Shown piece after piece: positions 7,787 through 15,084 of a DNA stretch of 16,154 bases. Origin of the DNA: Bacteroidales bacterium (GTDB lineage Bacteria > Bacteroidota > Bacteroidia > Bacteroidales > GCA-2748055); the NCBI GenBank assembly GCA_029934875.1, contig JAOZLK010000027.1, forward strand, positions 1 through 16,154, written 5' to 3'. The notes under the pieces are model-generated. The model worked only from the letters and a program-made list of their open reading frames with translations. It ran no database searches and had not been told where the DNA came from. Both the position numbers and the translations under genes were made by a program. Each line of letters begins with the position of its first letter. Within the stretch, counting starts at the first letter, position 1.

Positions 7787-9865
7787 ATGAAAAGAAGAAC
7801 AATCATATCAGGGATCATCCTGCTCACATGCATGCAACAGGTCTTTCCTCAAACCCAGAGATCCATTATTGAACCCCTGCCTGCCAGGCAGGTACACCTC
7901 GACTTCCATACATCTCAGTTGATTCCCGGCATCGGGGAGCTCTTCAGTAAGGAGCAATTCCAGGAAGCCCTGAAAATAGGCAGGGTAAATCACATTAATA
8001 TATTCGGGAAGGGCCATCATGGCTACAGCTACTTTCCAACAAATGTGGGAACCACCCACCCCAACCTGGACTTTGACCTGCTCCGGTCACAGATAGAGGC
8101 CTGTCATGAAATCGGGGTGAAATGCCCCATCTACTTCACGGTAGGATGGAGTGTGCTGGATGCAGAGGAGCATCCCGAATGGGTCATCAAGCATCACAAT
8201 GGGGAAATGGCAAGCATAAACCTTGATCTGAATGCACCACTCTCCGAGGTGAGACCACATTATTCCTGGAAATGTCTCGATCCGACCATTGGCGGTGGCT
8301 ATCACGATTACATTATTGAAAGCGTTAAAGAGATCTGTGAGAGCTATGAGGATCTGGACGGCTTCTGGTTCGATATTTACCACATCATACCGGCCAGCTA
8401 CACAGACTATTCTATTGAAAGAATGAAGGCCGAGGGTATCGATCTGGACGACAGGGAAGCGGTGGAGCGCAGTTATGCCCTTGCCATGAAGGCACATATG
8501 AAGGAGCTTCGCACCCTGGTGGCCAGTTACCATCCCGAAGCAACTGTCTATTTTAACTCTGCCACCCATATCCAGAACAAAGCCATTTTCAGGGAGCGGC
8601 TTTTTGAGATGAATACCCAGGCTGAGATGGAAGATCTGCCCACCACCTGGGGTGGTTATGATAAACTGCCCCTGGAGGCAAAGTATCACCTGGGCCAGGG
8701 TACACCCGCCGTGGCCATGAGCGGGAAGTTTCATAAAGCCTGGGGCGAATTTGGAGGATTCAAACACCCCGATGCCATTAAATACGAAGCCGCTGCCATG
8801 ATTTCTTTCGGGGCTTCCTGTAACTTCGGAGACCAGCTGCACCCTTCAGGTGAAATGGACCTGGATACCTACCGTAATATTGGAATAGCCTACGAGTATG
8901 TGGAACAAATTGAAGAATACGGACCCGGCGGAATCCCGGTATCGAAACTGGGAGTTTGGTTAACACTGGATCATGCGGCCGATCATGGGGTGGTCAACAT
9001 GCTCCTGCAGCTGCATCACGACTTCATCGTTGCCAGTGAAAACAAGCTGGATGAGCTGGATCTGTTGATCATTCCAGGACATGCCAATCTCAGCCCACAA
9101 CAGGCCGAAGCCATTAATGCCTGGGTAAAGGAGGGAGGAAAGCTGATTGTATTCGGAGAGGGAGCCATGGACAGGGAAAGGAAAAAAATTTTACTGGATG
9201 TGGGCTGTGAGTACCTGGGCAAATCGGAATACGATTTCGATTTTACAGTCATCCAAAAGGACCTTGCCAGGGAGATGGTAACAAGCCCCTTTCTCAACTA
9301 TGAATCGGGTTTACTAGTCAGACCAGGTGATGGCGAGGTTCTGGCTGTGATTCGTGAACCCTACTTTAACCGTACCTACGGCAGCTATTCCAGTCACCGT
9401 GAAACCCCCTATAAACTTGAGAACTCAAAATATCCTGCTGTGGTCAGATCCGGGAATGTCATATTCTTTGCCCACCATCTGGACCAACTATACTTCGAGA
9501 ACGGAGTACGTCTTCACCGGCAGCTGGTCTCCAATGCCATCGACCTGCTGTACCACGATCCCCTGCTTTCTGTTTTAAATTTGCCCAGCTGCGGGAGGGT
9601 TTCCCTACTGAAACAGGAGCAGGAGAAACGCTACATTGCTCATCTTTTGTATGCACCCGCGCTCCTGAGGGGAGAGAAAATAGAAGTTATTGAAGATTTT
9701 CTCCCGGTTCCAGGTGTGGTAATCGAGCTTAAGGTTCCGGAGGAAGTCCGGGAGGTTTACCAGGTCCCCGGAAAAACCAGGCTTGATTTTCAAAGGGAAG
9801 GAGATGTGATCAGAATAAAAGTACCCACATTCACCATGCATACAGCAGTGGTGCTAAACTATTAA
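7787..9865 (+). CDS. GHL6/GH151-like secreted glycoside hydrolase, possible alpha-L-fucosidase
   Basis: About 692 residues. The ATG at 7787 starts a signal peptide (MKRRTIISGIILLTC to VFPQ, cleaved near residue 22); the open frame extends 13 codons upstream to a TTG inside the previous gene, and this is rejected. Residues about 35-375 look like the hypothetical glycosyl hydrolase 6 barrel: VHLDFHTS at strand 1, DGFWFDIYH with Asp196 as a candidate nucleophile, and QAEMEDLPTTWGGYDKLPLE with Glu280 or Glu282 as candidate acid. The next part resembles the GH42 trimerisation (glutamine-amidotransferase-like) domain: LLIIPGHANLSPQQAEAINAWVKEGG. A beta-rich tail follows. This domain order occurs in GH151 alpha-L-fucosidases, which is recalled family knowledge rather than a search result. 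It lies 7 bases after the GH43-GH2 gene and 2 bases before the peptidase gene, so cotranscription is very likely. Confidence 0.7.
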   Translation: MKRRTIISGIILLTCMQQVFPQTQRSIIEPLPARQVHLDFHTSQLIPGIGELFSKEQFQEALKIGRVNHINIFGKGHHGYSYFPTNVGTTHPNLDFDLLRSQIEACHEIGVKCPIYFTVGWSVLDAEEHPEWVIKHHNGEMASINLDLNAPLSEVRPHYSWKCLDPTIGGGYHDYIIESVKEICESYEDLDGFWFDIYHIIPASYTDYSIERMKAEGIDLDDREAVERSYALAMKAHMKELRTLVASYHPEATVYFNSATHIQNKAIFRERLFEMNTQAEMEDLPTTWGGYDKLPLEAKYHLGQGTPAVAMSGKFHKAWGEFGGFKHPDAIKYEAAAMISFGASCNFGDQLHPSGEMDLDTYRNIGIAYEYVEQIEEYGPGGIPVSKLGVWLTLDHAADHGVVNMLLQLHHDFIVASENKLDELDLLIIPGHANLSPQQAEAINAWVKEGGKLIVFGEGAMDRERKKILLDVGCEYLGKSEYDFDFTVIQKDLAREMVTSPFLNYESGLLVRPGDGEVLAVIREPYFNRTYGSYSSHRETPYKLENSKYPAVVRSGNVIFFAHHLDQLYFENGVRLHRQLVSNAIDLLYHDPLLSVLNLPSCGRVSLLKQEQEKRYIAHLLYAPALLRGEKIEVIEDFLPVPGVVIELKVPEEVREVYQVPGKTRLDFQREGDVIRIKVPTFTMHTAVVLNY
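7876..7892 (+). repeat. Perfect 17-base inverted repeat inside the GHL6-like gene
   Basis: CCTGCCTG and CAGGCAGG flank a single C, giving an 8-bp GC-rich palindromic pair about 90 bases after the start codon. In frame it encodes part of the PLPARQ stretch just after the signal peptide. In RNA it could fold as a small hairpin near the 5' end of the second cistron. It may be a dispersed genomic palindrome; the window alone cannot decide. Confidence 0.5.
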
Positions 9866-9867
9866 CC

Positions 9868-10728
9868 ATGGCCATTAAGATTATTCCAATGCGAAAAGTT
9901 CTAATTCTTCTCTTCTGCAGCATTATGATGCTGCCTGGTTCTGGCTTTACTCAGGGGTCAGAGAAAGGGACCCTGTTGATTATCGGGGGCGCCGCCTCCG
10001 ATATGTTTTACGAAAAATTCATGGCTTTGGTGGGGGGACCCGATGCACCAATTGTGGTAATTCCAACAGCCGTTACGAGTGAGCTGCTCACAACCGAAGA
10101 TCTGGAGGGCTTCAAAAGAAGTTTCACTAACAAAGGATTCAGGAATGTGACTGTCTTGCATACCAGGGACCGGGATGAAGCTAACAAGCCTGATTTTTAT
10201 AAGCCCCTGGATAAAGCGGCGGGGGTCTGGTTCAGTGGAGGACGACAATGGCGACATGCTGATTCCTACCTGGGAACAAATACACATAAGGCCTTTTTCA
10301 GGCTCCTGGACCGTGGAGGTGTGATTGCCGGAAGTTCAGCGGGTGCAACCATCCAGGGGTCTTACCTGGCCAGGGGTGATACCAAAGTCAACACCATTAT
10401 GATGGGCGACCATGAGGAGGGACTGGGTTTTATGAGCAATGTGGCAATCGACCAGCACCTGCTGGCCAGGAACCGGCAGTTCGACCTCTTCGAAATTCTG
10501 GATAACAGGCCTGAATTGCTGGGGATTGGCCTGGATGAAAATACCGGAATTATTGTCAAAGGAGACAAATTTTCAGTAATCGGGGAAAGCTATGTGGCAG
10601 TTTATGATGGCACACGCTGGTCGGCCGAAAGGGACAGCATCTATCAGCTATCTAAAGGAAGCCGGGAATTCTACTTCCTGAAAGAGGGTAATCTCTACGA
10701 CCTTAAGAAAAGGGAAGTAATCCGTTAA
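9868..10728 (+). CDS. Exported cyanophycinase-like peptidase (family S51)
   Basis: The product has 286 residues. Family S51 serine peptidases include cyanophycinase, which cleaves beta-Asp-Arg dipeptides from cyanophycin, and alpha-aspartyl dipeptidase. The nucleophile motif GSSAGA is present (Ser157), with GGRQ (Gln127), DQHLLARNR (Asp195, Gln196, His197, Arg201, Arg203) and GIGLDENTG (Asp223, Glu224). These match the Gln, Asp-Gln-His and two Arg positions known in Synechocystis CphB, so it resembles cyanophycinase more than PepE. A signal peptide (RKVLILLFCSIMMLPGSGFTQ) points to export, as in extracellular cyanophycinases. The ATG at 9868, 2 bases after the previous stop, is used; an ATG at 9889 gives a more compact signal and is equally plausible. 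Third gene of the operon; the natural substrate in a glycosidase setting is not clear. Confidence 0.8.
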   Translation: MAIKIIPMRKVLILLFCSIMMLPGSGFTQGSEKGTLLIIGGAASDMFYEKFMALVGGPDAPIVVIPTAVTSELLTTEDLEGFKRSFTNKGFRNVTVLHTRDRDEANKPDFYKPLDKAAGVWFSGGRQWRHADSYLGTNTHKAFFRLLDRGGVIAGSSAGATIQGSYLARGDTKVNTIMMGDHEEGLGFMSNVAIDQHLLARNRQFDLFEILDNRPELLGIGLDENTGIIVKGDKFSVIGESYVAVYDGTRWSAERDSIYQLSKGSREFYFLKEGNLYDLKKREVIR

Positions 10729-10784
10729 TCCTGTTAAAAAGCCTGCGCATCTGGCACTGCTTTATTGGCTAACTTTAAGCCATC

Positions 10785-12218
10785 ATGAGTCAGACTAAAT
10801 TAGAATTGCTGAGGTCCCTGTTTGACAGGTGGTGCGGGGAGGAAATCACATCTATTAATAAAATGCCGGCTTCCGGATCACCCCGGGAGTATTACCGGAT
10901 CGCCGGAACGAACTCCCAGGCCATTGGAGTCATCAATACGGACCGGGAGGAGAACCATGCTTTTATAGAATTCAGCAGGCATTTTCATTCCAAAGGACTT
11001 TCAGTACCTGGAATCTACCTGGTGGACCTGGACAATGATGCCTATTTACAGGAGGACCTGGGCGAAACGGCCCTCTTTGATTATCTCTTCCAGGTAAGAG
11101 ATGGCGCAAGTTTTCCGGATGAGCTTATCGGGCTCTATAAAAAGGTACTGACCGAATTGCAAAAATTTCAGATTCCCGGTTCAAAGGGCCTGAACTTCTC
11201 GGCATGCTATCCCCGTGCCAGCTTTGACCGTCAGAGTATGCAGTGGGACCTGAGTTATTTCAAATATTACTTCCTGAAACTGGCCAATATCCCCTTCAAT
11301 GAGCAGAAGCTGGAGGATGATTACAACACCCTTATTGAATACCTGCTGGCACAGGATACCGGCTACTTTCTTTATCGCGATTTTCAATCGAGAAATATCA
11401 TGCTAAGGGATAATAAGCCTTGTTTCATTGACTACCAGGGTGGTCGTAGGGGAGCACTTCAGTACGATGTAGCCTCCTTACTTTACGACTCAAAAGCCGA
11501 TATTCCGCCCGAGGTAAGGGAAGAACTACTGGAACATTATATCAGTGAGTTGGGACAGTACCCTGAAGTCAAGCAGGAGGCCTTTCGTGAATCTTACTAT
11601 GCCTATGTGCTGATCAGGATCATGCAGGCAATGGGTGCTTACGGATTCCGGGGATTCTACGAGAAGAAAACCCACTTCCTGCAGAGTATTCCCTATGCCC
11701 TGAACCACATTAATTGGATCCTGGAGAATGTAACCATCCCCATCGAGATTCCTACCCTGCTGAATGTCTTTGAAAAATTGCTGACCGCCCCAAGGCTCGA
11801 ACGCTTCAGGGACAAGGAGGGACGCAAGTCAACCCTGACTGTTTCCATCAACAGCTTCTCGTACAAGCATGGTTTACCCGATGATCCCAACGGACATGGG
11901 GGCGGCTATGTATTTGATTGCAGGGTGATCACCAATCCCGGCAAACAAGAGCAGTACAAGAGCCTTAGCGGGAAGGATGATGCTGTAAGAGATTATCTGG
12001 ACCAGCAGCCTGATGCAAGCGAGTTCCTAAGCTCAGTTAACGCACTGGTGGATATGTCGATAGACAAATATGAGGACCGTAGTTACATGCATCTGATGGT
12101 TAGTTTCGGGTGTACCGGTGGACAGCACCGTTCGGTCTATTGCGCTGAAAGACTTGTTGAACACCTGCGGGAAAGTCAGAATGTGCAGATTACCCTGTGG
12201 CACCGCGAGCTGGATTAA
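10785..12218 (+). CDS. APH-fold sugar kinase fused to RapZ C-terminal domain
   Basis: This cytoplasmic protein has 477 residues and no signal peptide. Residues about 20-320 are an aminoglycoside-phosphotransferase-type kinase: YLQEDLG near the hinge, catalytic loop YRDFQSRN (Asp199, Asn204; Tyr in place of the usual His of HxD) and metal loop FIDYQGG (Asp216), followed by DVASLLYD. This resembles AmgK-type kinases, which phosphorylate MurNAc or GlcNAc at C1 in cell-wall recycling. Residues about 350-477 match the C-terminal domain of RapZ: SFSYKHGLP, VFDCR, NPGKQEQY, a GCTGGQHRS motif (442-450) and terminal HRELD. In enterobacteria that domain senses glucosamine-6-phosphate and binds small RNA; here it lacks RapZ's N-terminal ATPase. 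The gene begins 56 bases after the peptidase gene, so read-through is possible. A nucleotidyltransferase partner (MurU-like) is not in the window. Confidence 0.8.
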   Translation: MSQTKLELLRSLFDRWCGEEITSINKMPASGSPREYYRIAGTNSQAIGVINTDREENHAFIEFSRHFHSKGLSVPGIYLVDLDNDAYLQEDLGETALFDYLFQVRDGASFPDELIGLYKKVLTELQKFQIPGSKGLNFSACYPRASFDRQSMQWDLSYFKYYFLKLANIPFNEQKLEDDYNTLIEYLLAQDTGYFLYRDFQSRNIMLRDNKPCFIDYQGGRRGALQYDVASLLYDSKADIPPEVREELLEHYISELGQYPEVKQEAFRESYYAYVLIRIMQAMGAYGFRGFYEKKTHFLQSIPYALNHINWILENVTIPIEIPTLLNVFEKLLTAPRLERFRDKEGRKSTLTVSINSFSYKHGLPDDPNGHGGGYVFDCRVITNPGKQEQYKSLSGKDDAVRDYLDQQPDASEFLSSVNALVDMSIDKYEDRSYMHLMVSFGCTGGQHRSVYCAERLVEHLRESQNVQITLWHRELD

Positions 12219-12242
12219 AGCCTTTCAGTAGTGGTCTACATC

Positions 12243-14987
12243 TTACTTTTTTACTTTAAAATTATAGGTCCCGCTCTTTACTTTGAACACAGCATAAGCG
12301 TCCATCATCGCAATAAATTCCACCCCGGCAGCCATTTTAGCCTTTCGACCACTTTCAGTGACCTGCGACTCTTCGGTGGCAGGAACATGAACCGTGGCAT
12401 AACAACTCACCGGAACACTTACTTCCATGGAAAAGGTATCATCTTCATTTTCCCAGCTTATCCCTCCTTCTCCGTATGAGGTCATGTTCGTGTATGAAAC
12501 ATACTCCAGTTCATTCACTGGCTGAGGTCTGAAAATTATATGACGATAGCCCGGTTTAGCAGGATCGGCTTTCATACCGGCCAGGTTCCTGTAGAACCAG
12601 GTAAGGCCTCCCCCAAACATGGGATGGTTGTAGGAACTCGTTTCACCCCATTGCTCTCTTGTGGTTGTAGAACCCAGTTCGATCCACCGGCCAAAGGAAG
12701 GTTCGGTGGTCTTATTCAGGGCTTCGTAGGCCTCCTGGTTCAGGCCATGATCGGCAAGCACCTCGAAGAAAAAGCGGGTACCAATAATCCCGGTATCAAT
12801 ATGCCCGTCATTTTTACGAATTCCGGCTTTCAGAGCAGCTACAACCCCTGCATATTGTTCATCCGTGACTCCCATTTTCAGGGCCAGGATGTTCCCGCCT
12901 GCATCTCCATATGAACCGCTTTGCTCATTGTAAAACCGCTTCCGGAAAGCCCTGGCGGTTTTCTGTGCCAGTGAGCGATACTCCTCAGCTTCCTCACTCC
13001 TACCCATAACTTTTGCTGTATTGGAAGTCAGGTGGGCACAATACCAAAGGTAGAAGGTGTGCACCATTTCATCCGGGATGAATTCTCCCGGCGGAACCCA
13101 TTCTCCCAGGTTAAACCACTTCAGAATGGAGCCATCTTTTGCAGTCCTTTTGGAGTGCATAATCCCATCCTCACCAGTCCATGTAAGCATGTACCTGATA
13201 TATCCTTTCATCCCCTCATAGTTATCCTCAAGCATGTCCACGGAACCGTACTGGAGATAAAATTCCCAGGGCATCACGCAAATGGCAGCTCCCCAGGCAA
13301 CTCCGCCCCCACAACCCGGTTGCCAGGGGGCGCCGTTTGGCACGTAGCCGGTTTCCGGATTCTGGGCATCCATCATATCCCCGATCCATTTCTGGTAGAA
13401 AGACCTTGCGTCATAATTGTGCAGCACTGTCATGCATGCTATCTGGCCATCGCCTGTATAAGCCGATCGCTCGCGGTGAGGACAATCACTGGCTACACCT
13501 CCATGCATATTATCGGTCTGGCTCCTCCTCCATATGGTATTGATCTGCTCGAAAAGCTTATTTGAGGTACGAAAGTTTGCAGATGCATCGATGTAGGTAT
13601 TCACGGCTTCTGCAGTCAGATGTTCGGGTCTAAGTTCGCCGGGCCAGTTGGTGATCTCAACCGCGCTGAAAACAAACCAGTTGAATCGGGGCGCGTAATC
13701 TTCGGGGCCATCACCCTTGAATATGTAGGTATTATCGCCTGAATACTGGTTCCCGTTAAAAGCCAGGTCCACCCGGTGCCCGGCAGGCCCTTCCACCTTA
13801 TTGAAGCGGACCCATCCCGAAATTTCTGTCCCAAAATCCACCACATAGTGACCCTCTGCCTTTTTCTCGATGGAAACAGGCTGAAAACGCTCAGTTACCC
13901 TGTCGGGGTGAGCGGTGTGCGCCACCAGTTTACCCTCGGGAGCCTTTCGTATTGCCACCATTTCCCATTGTGCATCATCAAATCCGGGATTGTTCCATCC
14001 GGACTGTTCCATCCGGGCATCATATATTTCCCCATAATAGACCATATTCATAAGGATGGGACTCCTGGAAGCCTTCCAGCTTTCATCGCTGACAATCACC
14101 TCCTCGCTTCCATCTTCGTATGTAATATGCACCTGGCACAAAAACCGGGGAGATCCATAGGCTGCGCACCAGAATTTAGCAGGATCATAAAATCCATTCC
14201 CAAGAATTCCACCAAGAGCATTGGTCCCGGGTTTCAGATGCTTTTTTAGGTCGTAAGCCAGGTACATCACCTTATATTCCCTGAAGTTGTCTGGCAGGTG
14301 AATCAGGGCATCTGAGAGTTGCGGCCTCTTTCCATAATTGGTCTGGTTGGGAACCAGGAGATCATCTCCCACCTTTTTACCGTTCATATACAGTTCAAAA
14401 TAACCAAGCCCGGTAACATAGGCTACCGCAGAACTTACCTTCCCCTTGATTTCAAATTCCTTCCTCAGCAAAGGCGCGGGCGGACCAAAATCTTCAGGTC
14501 GTCCATCGGGCCCTCCCTCCGGTTTGGGCATGGCCTCTTCACCCTGCCAGGGAGCACCAATCCATTGGGCTTTCCAGTCGCCCGGCTCCAGCAGTCCCAT
14601 TCTCCAAAAAGCCGGTTCGCTCCATGGTGATGCCACCCCATCCCGATCCCAGACCCTCACCTGCCACCAGCACTCCTGCCTCGACTTCAGTAAGAGCCCC
14701 TCATACTCCACACGTGTGGACTGACCTGAAAGCTTCTTGCCACTGTCCCACAAATCCGCATTGGATATGTTCTTCACCGAAGTTGCTACCCGTACTTGCC
14801 AGGCTAACTGTTCCTGTCCGCGAGCCCCCTCGCCTGCCAGGTTAATCCATGATAACCTTGGCTTTAGCACATCAACCACAGCGGGATTCTCAAGGTACTC
14901 ACATGTTAAATGGGCAGGATGAAGGTTTCCTTTTGGAGTGCAGGCCACGAGCAGACTTATTCCAAGTATAATAATCAGGTTTCGCAT
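12243..14987 (-). CDS. GH78 alpha-L-rhamnosidase lipoprotein
   Basis: The product has about 914 residues. The start at 14987 gives a clean lipoprotein signal (MRNLIIILGISLLVAC, lipobox LVAC, Cys16), so the enzyme is membrane-anchored. The frame stays open 21 codons further upstream, but that part is not signal-like. Domains follow the GH78 order: N-terminal beta-domains (TCEYLENPAVVDVLKPRLSW; KAQWIGAP; GYFELYMNGKKVG), a barrel starting near residue 475, and a C-terminal beta-domain (GYRHIIFRPQP). The acid site lies in DCPHRERSAYTGDG (501-514, Glu506) and the likely base in TTTREQW (Glu778), with the family's YNHPMFGGGLTWFYR after it. The motif is one residue shorter than the common CPHRDERLGWTGD form, a variant also known in the family. 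It should release terminal alpha-L-rhamnose. It converges on the kinase-RapZ gene, with 24 bases between the stop codons. Confidence 0.88.
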   Translation of the reverse strand: MRNLIIILGISLLVACTPKGNLHPAHLTCEYLENPAVVDVLKPRLSWINLAGEGARGQEQLAWQVRVATSVKNISNADLWDSGKKLSGQSTRVEYEGLLLKSRQECWWQVRVWDRDGVASPWSEPAFWRMGLLEPGDWKAQWIGAPWQGEEAMPKPEGGPDGRPEDFGPPAPLLRKEFEIKGKVSSAVAYVTGLGYFELYMNGKKVGDDLLVPNQTNYGKRPQLSDALIHLPDNFREYKVMYLAYDLKKHLKPGTNALGGILGNGFYDPAKFWCAAYGSPRFLCQVHITYEDGSEEVIVSDESWKASRSPILMNMVYYGEIYDARMEQSGWNNPGFDDAQWEMVAIRKAPEGKLVAHTAHPDRVTERFQPVSIEKKAEGHYVVDFGTEISGWVRFNKVEGPAGHRVDLAFNGNQYSGDNTYIFKGDGPEDYAPRFNWFVFSAVEITNWPGELRPEHLTAEAVNTYIDASANFRTSNKLFEQINTIWRRSQTDNMHGGVASDCPHRERSAYTGDGQIACMTVLHNYDARSFYQKWIGDMMDAQNPETGYVPNGAPWQPGCGGGVAWGAAICVMPWEFYLQYGSVDMLEDNYEGMKGYIRYMLTWTGEDGIMHSKRTAKDGSILKWFNLGEWVPPGEFIPDEMVHTFYLWYCAHLTSNTAKVMGRSEEAEEYRSLAQKTARAFRKRFYNEQSGSYGDAGGNILALKMGVTDEQYAGVVAALKAGIRKNDGHIDTGIIGTRFFFEVLADHGLNQEAYEALNKTTEPSFGRWIELGSTTTREQWGETSSYNHPMFGGGLTWFYRNLAGMKADPAKPGYRHIIFRPQPVNELEYVSYTNMTSYGEGGISWENEDDTFSMEVSVPVSCYATVHVPATEESQVTESGRKAKMAAGVEFIAMMDAYAVFKVKSGTYNFKVKK

Positions 14988-15084
14988 GATTTCAGGCTTT
15001 TGAGGATTCAGCATACAAAGTATTAAAATACTCATTACACCCTGCAGCAAAGCATAAAGAATTTCCTTTTACCTTTGAGCCCCA
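14988..15084. promoter_or_regulatory. Divergent promoter region between GH78 and the ABC exporter
   Basis: These 97 bases must serve two divergent genes. On the plus strand TACCTTTG (15070-15077) is a perfect match to the Bacteroidota -7 element, only 7 bases before the ATG, which would imply a leaderless or nearly leaderless transcript; no -33 TTTG is seen upstream of it. On the minus strand a TTTG (complement of 15048-15051) lies 17 bases from a TATTTTAA (complement of 15023-15030), a partial match. A 6-bp inverted repeat AGTATT-AA-AATACT (15019-15032) overlaps the latter and could be an operator. Confidence 0.35.

Noticed and set aside
8087..8842. Minus-strand open frame of 251 codons
   Set aside because: It lies wholly within the GHL6-like gene, whose plus-strand frame has clear family motifs. 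Its translation shows no recognisable domain.
10733..10773. Possible hairpin (GTT..AGCC with GGCTAAC) after the peptidase gene
   Set aside because: The arms are short and interrupted by a four-base bulge, the loop is long and no T-run follows, so it is not a convincing terminator.
12219..12242. GTAG-TGGT-CTAC hairpin between the convergent genes
   Set aside because: A 4-bp stem is too weak to call a terminator, although a T-rich stretch follows inside the GH78 3' end.
13032..13565. Plus-strand open frame of 177 codons
   Set aside because: It is antisense to the GH78 barrel, including its DCPHRER catalytic motif.
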